64,000 bases of DNA from Sapria himalayana (taxonomy: Eukaryota > Streptophyta > Magnoliopsida > Malpighiales > Rafflesiaceae), in assembly GCA_029783825.1 (NCBI GenBank), contig JAREIK010001332.1, positions 3,892,314 to 3,956,313 of the forward strand, given 5' to 3'. Both the position numbers and the translations under genes were made by a program. The notes under the pieces were generated by a model. It did not search any database. It was not told the origin of the DNA and saw only the letters and a program-made list of their open reading frames with translations. This document shows, one piece after another, positions 11,800-22,900 of this stretch (its first letter is position 1; each line of letters begins with the position of its first letter).

Positions 11800-13842
11800 T
11801 AGAGGTGTCAAGTGGGCCGTGCAACTCGGACTCGACATGAGGCACAGCTAGATTGAGCTGTGCCTAGCCCAGTATGACACGTTCTAGAACCAAGCTTGGC
11901 CTGGCACTAAATGGTACTGAATCATGCTCGGGTCTGTGCCAGGCTGCCTCGAGACTATTTAGTTTCGTGTCGTGCCGATGAGAACAAAATAATAATTAAT
12001 AAATTTAGGAAATATAATGACATGATATCCATGATATTTGATATTTAGACTAGTCATGATGATACATCTTATGCATGTCTTACCACCCACTATGTAGATT
12101 AGAAATGGATACTAAATAAAACAATATTAGGATTTTTAGAAATTCTTCAACCTCTTGATGGTCTGGTCATTTATGAGTGCATGATAAGAATCTTTAAGAA
12201 TATAATATTCAAAATAAAATATATAGTATCACATTTGATAACACATATAATAATGGAGTAGTCATTAACATATATGTTAGGATTATTAGAGATGAGTTAT
12301 TAGCACAAGTGGAGATGAAGGTTATTTCTCTCATTTTAGAAATAAAACATAACTCACTAAAATTTCTTCGAATGCCTCACATATAATAGAAGTTTGGTAG
12401 TCTTTATTTGTCTGTGGGTCTAAAGAAGAAAAAATTCAAATTGAATGTAAGATACCATTAGAATTATGCATATATTATGTTGGAGTCATGTATTGGATAT
12501 GAATACATGATATATGATTATGTCAATAGTAAAAGTGATGAACTTATTATTGACAACACTGACTCAGATATAATATTTTCATTTATAAAATTCTTGAAAA
12601 TTTATGATACGAAAATCATATTTTTGTTAATTTATACTCTCGAGACTTGCATTGCACTCATATGTATATGTAATATTAGTGGCATGTTTAAGAAATTTTG
12701 AGATGACTTGATATATAGTTACATAGCTTTGAGATAGAAACCAAGTAATTATAGTACTGGTCTATTATTCTATCTTTTTATTATCTGGCTACCTACATGG
12801 GACATAGGGTTAAGGTAGAAGTGGTGGAGAATATTTTGACATATATATTCTCTGCATAAACTAGGATCACCAATCTGAAGGGTACATTCACTAGAAGTTG
12901 ACTGAGTTATTTACATATTATAATATTAGGTATATTAGTAGTTGTATCCAGGCTCTAAGTACGAACATTGACATCTTATTCGGAGATAATGATTTCTTCA
13001 TTCAATTATCAATGAGAATATGATAGGGTAGACTGTTGAATAAGAGTGAGCTATATCGGTACTTAAAAATTATTACTGATCAATCCTATCATATACTGAT
13101 AATAAGAATTTTGATATTTTATAATGGTGAAAATTATATGAGTCCACATATCTCGTGTTATCTAAGATATCACGAGATCTACTGACTCCGATATCGAGCA
13201 TAACATCGGAGTTTATTTTTTCTATTATAGTAAATATGATATTGGATAAGAGATCAAAATTACAGCCATATATTGTTGAGATAATGTCATGTATGGAGGA
13301 TTTGTAGGATTTAAACTTGGACATCTAAGATCATACTACAACTATAACAAGAGTAAAGGAGATGGTGACAGATGATTAGTAGGATATTATTGATGACTGA
13401 GATTGAGTCTACCACTAGTGATTTTATCAAATACATATGGGATTGTTCATTAATATATTAATTTTTGAGCTCGCATTATTATTTTATACTTGTATACATT
13501 ATGAAATAATAAAAATTTATAATATTTATTTAATGTTATTTTTGTGAGTTGAGTTAATTAATTAATTAATTAATTTTGTATTAAAATATATAATATTTAA
13601 TAATAGTCCAAACGGGCCAGAAATGATACGTCCCGGCATGACTCGACACAAAATCCCTAGGCCCTGCACGAAATTCCCAAGTCCAGGCTGAGAACTAGCC
13701 CAAATTTGGTAGACTCGAGCTCGTCGGGTCGTGCTGGGCCTACCCTTTTTGAGTCTTGTCATGCTAGTCACAACACGGCAGCCAGAGTGGACTACCAAAA
13801 AATGAACCATGTCGGCCTAGCATGGACTGTTTAACACCTATA
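11800..13842 (+). mobile_element. hAT transposon relic with decayed transposase (copy 2, likely autonomous parent)
   Basis: The ends TAGAGGTGTCAAGTGGGCC and ...GGACTGTTTAACACCTATA match the short GC-rich hAT copies of this window. Flanks are GGCTCATC (11792-11799) and GGCTCATT (13843-13850), an 8-bp target duplication with one mismatch. The interior (about 12060-13340, plus strand) reads as plant hAT transposase pieces, including KFKLNVRYH, MLESCIGYEYMIYDYVNSK and CIALICICNISGMFK. The C-terminal dimerisation domain lies at 13106-13330 (STYLVLSKISRDLLTP, then LDKRSKLQPYIVE). Length 2043 bp is short for an intact plant hAT, so it is internally deleted. Multiple stops are present. Confidence 0.88.
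13106..13330 (+). pseudogene. hAT transposase C-terminal dimerisation domain (relic)
   Basis: The frame beginning NFDIL reads through W-codon stops into ESTYLVLSKISRDLLTP, a serine-rich block corresponding to the SxxSExxFS motif, and LDKRSKLQPYIVEIMSCME. Order and spacing match the hAT dimerisation domain. Its upstream companion (12477-12701) carries the FLK..YD...T..C.AL.. region that precedes it in the family. Confidence 0.85.
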
Positions 13843-13850
13843 GGCTCATT

Positions 13851-16800
13851 AGACACCAAGTCCTTAGTCACATCTCAATGCTCATAGGTATGTAGGTCCA
13901 TCAATCTATTTTCTTCTACCGCTTCCCTCATAGTACATATTCCTCTTGTTCGACATGTTATTCTAATAATTCATTTTTAATGTCTAAAGAAGCTGCTCTT
14001 AACTCTAGAGTTTTCTTATTGCAAGGAAGATACTAGTGCCTTGAATATGCCTGATGTTTGAAAGGAAGTGTCATACCTAGCCAACTCTCTTTTCCTGCTG
14101 GTGGAAGGCCCTCACTTGGGTTATTTGACATCGATTCACTTGCTTAGAATTGAGAAATGGAGAGAGAGAAAAGAGAACGACTAGGTACTAATAAATAAGA
14201 AGAGAGGGGGTTGATAGTGAACAGCAGAACTCCAATCGACATATCAACTGCTCATCTTAACTTGCTATGGGACAGCTGATTTACAAAATGTTATCCATAA
14301 GATTGAGCCACTTGCCCTAAAGCATAGATGAAAATCATAGACAGGGAATTTTATTCTACAAGAGGTGTGCCTAGAAAATAGAAAAGAAGTAAACTTATTC
14401 GATCATAATGGGTGGGCGTCGCACTAAGCTAATAGCTGGCATAGTTCGAAATGCTCAAACTAAACAAGCAAGGTTCTTGATCCTAACCCTCGATCAATGG
14501 GGGAGGATAAGACATTTCTTTCTAAAAGCCTTATATGACGGCATTCATTTCCATTTCCTCGACTCGCATGGGTGGTAAATCAATTGATGAGTCAGTTACT
14601 TGACTCGCTTGACTTTTCGATGACACTGCGATTTAGGCTTACCACTAAGCCTGATTCTCCACTTTTAGCCTTATCGCTCTATGGGGAAAGCCCCTAACTC
14701 CAAGAAGAGGCTCAAGTGCAAAAAGACTAGAATGAATGCCTACTCATAAAAGAAATTGGGGGCAACAGTTTCGAGTTGATTGACTAAAAGATCAGAATGG
14801 ATAGTGTTTCATTTCCTCACTTCAAAGCCTGACTTTCTCTTTCTTACATCTTAAACTATTTGAATATGTATGGGATTGGGGAATTAAGATATCACTGCTT
14901 ATGTCCAGAGATCAAAATCTAAGGTAAACTTCAACCTAGAATAAATATTCTTCTTGTTCTTCCAAATTACGAGTGCATCTAGGGTAAAGTAAAAACTTTC
15001 ATCTGTGGTTCAATCTCTGATGGTAACTTTGTGGAGCAAGCAGACAAGGACTGATTAGCCCGGCTTATCCCCCTTCTTTTTTGGAACCCATAACCACCAG
15101 TTGTAGTGGAGGAAGTAGCAGTTAGTTGCTACTCCCCATGGATCTTTTATTTTAAAAGTAAAGTAGCTTTATTTGTTGTTTTTTTTTTCTTTGGACTATT
15201 TTTGGGATAGGTGCTTGCTATTAGCTATTAGGTAATCAAGAGATTGACAACCTCTGATATACAACGAGCAAAGTGATTATGCAAATGAGCAATTGTGCGA
15301 GCAATAGAGCATCTAGCATAGCAAGTATATAAGTGATCGGGAGATCAGGATAGTAAAGAGAAAGCTCGACCGGAGGGAAGGATATAATAGTGATTGAAAA
15401 TAGTGCTGATTTAGAAGTTAAAAAAAAGTAAGCTAGGATTTAAGAGGATATGAATTGAGTATGAGCTCGTAGGATAGCTTTATAACTTTATAAAGTTATA
15501 AAGCATATAAGTAAGCTAGTGTCCGCTCATCATGTTCAGAGGTTACTTCCAACCAGCTTAGGACTGGATAGTCTCTTTTCCTGGCCTTTCCAAGCTATCC
15601 TATTTCTGAAAATAGGAAATGTTTAGTTTGAAGATGAGAACCGGAAGCAAAGTAAGTGAATGACAAGCTCAAGTGCTTCCAGATTCTGAGTTGGTAGTCC
15701 ATAGCACATATTGTCTTCTTCTTATAAGAGAAGGAAAAATGCTGACGAACGAGCGATTAAGAATCATCGGAATACTTGGAAATGAGTATCAAGGCTATAA
15801 GCTATAAAGCTTCCAACGAGTTTAGTATATCCATTACATGTCATCGTCAACATCACCGAAACTCACTTTTATTTTGGCAACTGATTGAATTATCATATTC
15901 AAAAGGTTCGCTAGATAGGCCATGGTATCTTATCAGGCCAAGAAACACTCTCTCTTTCAGTCAACTTTTCGGATATCTTTAGCTTATCTCACACGTATCC
16001 AATCTAATTTCTAACTTGCTTATAGCTCGCTTCGCTCATTTAGGTTGAGCATAAGATGCTCTTAAAAGCAATCTCCCCTCTTTCCCCCAAAAAGAGTTTG
16101 GGCTAAGAGCAAATCTCTAGGCTTGGAATCTATTAGCGGACACGGACTTCCCTACAGAGATAACCTTCCCTACACGTGGTTAGTTTGATCCGTGATTGTG
16201 CTATTTAGTGTAGGGTAACTCAATCTTTCAATCTTAGGTGATATTATTCTCCTTTGCCTATCAAAGATTCTGTTAACATTGTAGATGACTCTCTTACCTC
16301 TTTCAAGCTGTGGGTCCATGTCTTCATCTCAGATTCTTCATGATATATTCTCTTTTTCTCTGTTAAAGAAAAACTTTCTTTCAGTCATCTTGCAACTAAT
16401 CATCTTTATGTCATCCTTTATTCTTCTGAGTGTCTTATCCATTATCATCACAAGGATTAAGCTTTCTTACTCAAAGAAACATTTTCCTACTATTCGATCT
16501 GACATCCTTATTTTACTCATGGTGTTTCTTATCCAAATACGTAAGCTCTCACTTCTAGATACATAATATTTTCTTTTTTTTTTTATTCATAACAAAATAT
16601 AGCAACAAGCTCAGAAGGGTGAAAAGTCATCTGTAAAGTCTCATCTCGTGCTGCCTCGATATGAAAAAACTAGGTGTTTATTCCTTGGGTGGGATTTGTT
16701 GTCTTTAAAGAAAGGGTTTCATTTGACTAATAGGCTAGGTGGATTGCCTCAAGACTATGATTCTTTCCTTCTAGCAGAAGGTTAGCACAACATAAAACAA

Positions 16801-17340
16801 ATTAAGAGGATTCTAAGCCCTCGCTTATCGACAAAAAAAAAAAAAAAAAGCTTAGCCTTAACGTTTTGATATGAAATGAATAAATCTCTCCCAAAATGAA
16901 GCCTCCAGAACACTAAACAGAGTCGTCTCCTACTTCAAGAATGACCATCACTCCCAGCTCCAACTCATCAATTTGAAAATAGAGAGGAGTTTGTTTGAAT
17001 TAAAAGAAAACACTCATGGTCAAAGTTGTCTAGAAGACAATGGAGTAGACAGATTGCAAGGTGAGTTCAGGGGTGTATACCAAAACCTTTGACAGAGGAC
17101 TGATCTCCTTTTCCTAGAAGCATCAAATCTTTGACGTCTTTGTAAGAACATGAGCCACGGGAAAGCTTAATTCAAGCAATACTTAACAACGGGCTTCTCC
17201 CTCGCTTCTTTTTATCCTATTTACCCCAAGCCTGATTGTCCTTGTCTTACGCCTTGAGCTAGAACAGAAGATTCATGACTAAGAGCTTCTTTCACAATTG
17301 ATTCAAGAACAACAATTGATATCTTTTTATGAGGCATTGT
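13851..17340. other. Mitochondrial-intergenic-like tract, right part (possible NUMT)
   Basis: Same texture as 6718-11791: spacer-like blocks such as atggggaaagcccctaac, agaagaggctcaagtgc and cctacagagataaccttccc, with GC well above the surroundings. No intact gene, tRNA or rRNA was identified. The longest ORF, at 16285-16566 (93 aa, hydrophobic), has no recognised family. Ends about 500 bp from the ALG5 stop codon. Confidence 0.45.
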
Positions 17341-17344
17341 ATTT

Positions 17345-17848
17345 TCTCATTTTTTTCATTACTATTTTCAAATTAAATAAATTATATTTTATTTTTAATT
17401 TTGGAGGGCAAAATCAGGTTGATTTTTAGTCCACTATAATATGATTATTTTAGAATTTAGTGTACTTTTTACAAATTATGAAAACTCTAGTACATCAAAT
17501 ATTATGTCTTTTTTTTTTCCTGAAAATCATGCTGTCCCATTTCATCTTCACATACAAGCTCAAAACTCCACGCCGCTCTTTACAGGCCACCTAAAGAGGC
17601 ATGATCAACATTATTTGACTTGCACTTCAACTCGACCAAGCCGCATCAACATCACTAAACACATTATATAATTTTTAACATTTAATTGCTAATGGAACAT
17701 TGGAATTCTAAGAACACAAAATTAAATCAAAAATGGCTATGATGTTTCGTGTATGTCGATGAAATAAACATTATATTCATAAATTATGTTATGAAAATTC
17801 TTGTTTCCTTTTTTTTTTTTTTTTGTGTGTAGATGAAATTGTAATCTA
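17345..17848 (-). other. Downstream flank / probable 3' UTR of ALG5
   Basis: About 500 bp separates the ALG5 stop from the mitochondrial-like tract. It contains a T15-16 run at about 17809-17824 and an AT-rich stretch. No exact AATAAA was seen on the minus strand, so the polyadenylation site is not placed. A more GC-balanced patch at 17530-17650 is unexplained. Confidence 0.4.
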
Positions 17849-18059
17849 TTATGAAATAAGGTGATATTTTGGAAACAGAGGAATTTTCCAAATACCCAGC
17901 CTGTATCCGAGAGACAAGAGTCCCAACTCCCACAGCATATTGAGAATGCCAAGTAAATTCAGCTTTGATCCAGGAATTTCAGACCAAGTCACCTGTATCT
18001 CCTCTACAGGAATTCGCAATCTTTTGCACAGAAATACCAGCTCCACATCAAAGCACCAT
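17849..18059 (-). CDS. ALG5: ALG5 exon F (last exon with stop)
   Basis: This exon has 211 bp: one base completing the split Arg codon, then 69 codons and a TAA stop. It encodes RWCFDVELVFLCK, then an ALG5-type segment with WSEIPGSK, NMLWELGLLSLGYRLGIWKI and a tail PLFPKYHLIS. Known plant ALG5 proteins end shortly after the WKI block, so the tail may be read-through into former 3' UTR or a lineage-specific C-terminus. The acceptor is TTTGACAG. Confidence 0.88.
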
Positions 18060-19927
18060 CTGTCAAATTTCACATCTGAGCATCCAACAGATGGAGAGCA
18101 AGCACAAGCACATACAACGAACTAGATGTCAGGGCGGTTACTGGGTCTCATTGCAACATTGTCTCCTCATGACAGAGAAAACATAGCAGACTTTTTTTTA
18201 AACATTATGGCGGTGAAAATGTGTGTGTATGATAGTAGCAGTAAAGATGCATAGTGTGTGCACCATCTATGCGCATGATGCAAGAAGGACGCATAGTGAG
18301 CACAATGACTATGCACCATGGAATATAGTGTGGAGTGCAACATGGGTGCAATGTTGGTGCATTGTTAGTGCGATGTGTGTGGGATATGTGCAGTGACTTG
18401 GTTTGTTGCATTGTGTTCCACATTTTTATAAGGAGAAAGTCAAGATTCTAACATTTAATTTATGAAAACTTAGGCACAAGAATCATTCACAATGAGCTAC
18501 AAGAGTTTGAACGTGATTCATTAGTCAGCGAATGATAAGCCACGTGACAAATGAACCGCACAACGATGAGAATTGACTACTAGAATAGTCAAGGAGGTAT
18601 GAATCGTAGTAGAATGGAGGTATGAAATGACTTCATCCAGGACACACCCTGAATGATATCACGATAGATAAATTGTTGAGGAATATCAGAAAAAATTATT
18701 GAGATTATTTTCAAAGAAAATATCAATAGCACTATAGATAAATTAAGATAGAGGGCAACTATCGTAGCCAATTGGGAGTTCTCACATAGTTCCTCTTTTG
18801 CAACCCTTACTAATAATTTCTCGTCAATAAAGCATCAACAAATATTTCTCAATCTTCAAATACTACTAATCACGTGATCTGCCTTATATTTCATCATAAT
18901 TATATTACATATAACTATATCTTAACATTTTTATAATATCAAATTAAGACTATTGGGTTATTGATATACAAATCTACTATTATATTACATGTAATCATGT
19001 CATTTTTTATTATGTTTTTTTTCATATTCACTAAATATTATAATATCAAATGATAGGCCATCCAAAGTAACCATTTATGACAACAGTCAATTTGGTTTCA
19101 GACTACTTTTACTTATCTTGTTTATTTTATATCTGTTATATATGTAATTTATTTTTACTTAATAATCTGTTTTAATATTTTCATGTAAGTGCAGGAAAGG
19201 AAATATTAAAAGCCCGAGGATGCAGCAGTAGCACAATAACGGAGGTCCCGCTTCGGTTAAATGAACCAGATGTTTATTTTTCATATAAAACGATTTGTAA
19301 TTTATTTTTCGGACGGCTATTTTTTGACCCATTTTGAACTATTCATCATACCTCTCATCTCTCTGCGTGATTTCGTGACTGCTGCGTGCTGCATACTGTA
19401 AGACGTTCTATTTTGGTTTTAATCTGTAACGCATAAGCATTTTCTGGTGGAGGTAGCTAGTCGTACTGAGTGACTAGCGAACCACGTTATTTCCTGTGTT
19501 AATTTCTCGTTTTTTATTATGTCGTGGATGCTTACTTGGATTGGGATATATATTGCTTATTTTCTGTGTTTCTATTATTTTCTGTTTCTTAATCTCACTA
19601 CCCGTGAAAGCGCAATTACCCAACAATATCAACTAGTTATATTTCTCTTAATTATTTTTCTAAGCAACTCAATATCAATATTATTTTGTCTTCCCCAAAA
19701 ATTTATTTGCAAAATCATAATACTTCCAACAAGACATCCTTTAGAATTGAGCAGAATGGGCATATATATTCTTACTTTTATGACAAGACATCTCATTAGA
19801 AATTTGAGTGTCATTAATTAACAATTTATTTATCCTTAATTATTCATCATTGATCAAACTATAAATATTAAATCCTAATAATAAATAATAAATAAATATA
19901 TAAATATAAATATAAATAAATAAATAA

Positions 19928-19964
<37 letters not shown>

Positions 19965-22900
19965 TAACAATCAATAATATATTGAATATCATAAGAACTT
20001 CAAAATTAAATTTACTTAATCGCGATCACTACCGAAATGATTGACCAATATAAAAATATATCGTAGGCATTTATCCTGGATTACTAATATGGGATTGGGG
20101 GGAGTGAAAAAAATTAAAAAAAAAATAATAAAAATACTTCCATACTAGAGTGTGACGTGTGTCAATTCATAAAACATATTAAAACTTCATATCTTGCACA
20201 TAAGATCTATGTACGCAAACATTTATTTGATTTCATACACTTAGACATATAAGACTTAGTACACGAGATGTATTTAAATATTTTATCATATTTATTGATT
20301 ATTATATATGTTTTACTTGTTAGTTTTTTTCATTGTTAAATAACAAATCTTTTTATTTTCAAGTCATTTTAAAAAAATATAGAATCAATTTAATAAAATA
20401 TAAAAATACTAAAAGTAAGAATATATTAAAATACATATTATAAAATTTCGGATTGACGTCTCTGCTCTGTCGTTATTTGGAAGCCCTAGCCGCACATCGC
20501 CTCACTGCACGTTGCCTCGCCGCACATCTCTGCTCAAATCTAGCCATTTTCAGGCTCAAAATGGAGCAAAAAGGCTCCTTGATTAATAGGAAGTCCTTTG
20601 CAAATATAACACAAGAGATCGCGCCCTCCCTTCCCAAGTTCGGGCAGATACATGCATGCCCCGCCGTCTTATTTATCGTGACAGAGCTTGCAAGGTTGGA
20701 GGAGCCCATTAAGCTTACGCTTATAGGGAAATTCTCTCACGGAACCCCTCACGTCGACAAAGTACACGGCTTCATCACATCTTTGAAGCTCAAAGGAGCC
20801 GTGAGAATTGGGGTGTTTGACTCAAAACATGTGTTTCTGCATCTCTGTATGGAAGACAATCTATACAGGCTATGGGTTAGAGGATTATGGTATATCAAAG
20901 GCTATCCCATGCGTGTTTTGAAGTGGATGCGAAAGTTCAACCCGAGGGAGGAAGCTTCATTTTCACTGGTATGGTATTCACTTCCAAAACTCCGAAGGAG
21001 GAAACTTCAACCCGAAGGTGGAAGGATTGAGGGAGAAGAAGAGGGGATCTCAGAGGTGGACTTAGATAAGGGCAGTAAGGTACTAAGGGAGGGAGGAAGA
21101 AGGGCATAGGAGGGAAAGGTTTTGGAAACCTTACTTGATGGAGTTCTTAAGGAGTTAGAAGAGAAAATGGATGGGAATTTGGGGGGTAGGCAGGGAGGAG
21201 GATCGTGTAGTAAGAAAGAAGAAAGATGGATGGGTGAAAGTAGTGGGAGGAAGTAGGAGGGGAAGGAGACAATAGGTTAGAAGAGTAACTAAAGCAAAAG
21301 AGGAGAATTACAGCTGGATTTATTGGACTTTTCCGAAGGAGGACTCGGAAGCCAAGAGCTGCCCTTTGTCGGGCAGAAATGAAACAAATAGCGAGGATGA
21401 GCTAGGAAGGATTAAAGATGATTTAGAGCTGTATGAGGAAAATTGAGATACAAGAAAACTGGGATACACCAGGGATACGGCTATGGACGCCTTAAAATTG
21501 ATGGCAATGAAACTCGAACAGCAGCAAAAATACATGGAGCTGTCTCAAACAAATGTAGGCATTCCAAGGCCTACAAGAAACATGAAAAAGTATTTCAACA
21601 AGACATATGCATCAAAATGCTTGACAAGAGCGCAAGCAAAAGCTGGATATAATAGATAGTTGCCTATATTAGAACATAAGGGGTGTAGACAATAATCTCT
21701 CGACAAATAGGCTAAAAAAACTAAAAAAACTGCACAAAATTAAAATAATAATTATTTCCGAACTTATGACAGATAAGGATAAGTTAGGAAAATATAGTAA
21801 TATGCTAGGATTTGAGAATGCTTTCGCTAATATAAATAATAAATTATGGATTATGTGAGATAATGCTCAAGTAATAGATATTATAAAAGATATGAAACAG
21901 GTAATACATTTTAAAACAAATAAGGAATTAAAAATAGTAATATCAGTGGTATATGCTAAAAATACAAAAAAAAATAGAAAAATATTTTGGAAAGAGATGG
22001 CAAAAATAGCTTTAAAAGATATACCCTGGGTTACCGAGGGAGATTTTAATATGATTAAAAGTGCACAGGAAAAGAAAGGAGAAAGATCTCCTGACACAGA
22101 GACTATGACACAATTTAATAAAATAATATTTAGAGCAAACATGAGGAAAGTAGGCTTTTTAGGGTCTAGTTACACTTGGTGTAATAACTAGAAAAAGAGA
22201 TGAGCAATCTAGGCAATATTAGACAGGATAATGCATAATGCAAAATGAGCATCCTCTCACAGAGTCACAGGGGTGAAAGTTTATTATTTTAGACAGGATC
22301 ACGACCCATTGCTCCAATCAATTTATAATAATCAAAAGAAGTCTAGGAGCTTCAAATATTAAAACATGTGGGCCAAACATGAAAGTTTTGAAAAGACTGT
22401 AAGGGTCTCTTGGCGGGACCCAGTATAGAGTAGGCCAATACAAATTATGAATGCCAAGCTCTATAGGCTAGAACTTGTTTAGATAAATGGAATAGAGAGT
22501 TCTATGGAAATATCAATAAGAATATCATTTAGGCAGAGAAAAAAATATAGAAGCTAAAATTAGAATACGAGCAGGATCAAAAAAAAAAAGATTAGGAAAC
22601 GAATAAGTAAGGCGAAGGGGGAGCTGAGGCTCAGGTTGCACATGAAAGAATTATATTAGAAATAGAGAGCAAAAATAAAATAGTTAGAAGAAGACAATAA
22701 AAACACAAAATTCTTTCACACTATAAGTAAAATTAAAACCCAAAAAAAAGACAAATAAAAGGGGTTTAAAATGTAGAAGGAAAATAGGCAGAGAAAGATG
22801 ATGAGATACAAACCTTATTTGAAACCGTCTTTAAAAAGTATCTATGTGAGTAGATAATGCATGAAGGGGAATCGTTAATCAAAGAGCTAAAGCCCATGGT

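Larger units (their letters stand above)
18060..20445 (-). other. ALG5 intron, part between last exon and LINE
   Basis: This is intron sequence without a recognised gene. It holds a TGCATAGTG/ATGGTGCA-rich stretch (18205-18425), a GC-balanced unassigned patch (19190-19520), TAAA repeats followed by a (TA)n tract (19890-19961), and repeat C (19965-20130). The 100-aa hydrophobic ORF at 19519-19821 is not recognised. Confidence 0.5.

Noticed and set aside
16285..16566. 93-aa hydrophobic ORF as a mitochondrial membrane-protein gene
   Set aside because: No match to a known plant mitochondrial gene in memory. The CT-rich DNA gives Leu/Ser/Phe-rich frames by chance.
19519..19821. 100-aa ORF with membrane-like N-terminus
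   Set aside because: Hydrophobicity follows from T-rich DNA. No family or conserved motif, and it lies in an ALG5 intron.
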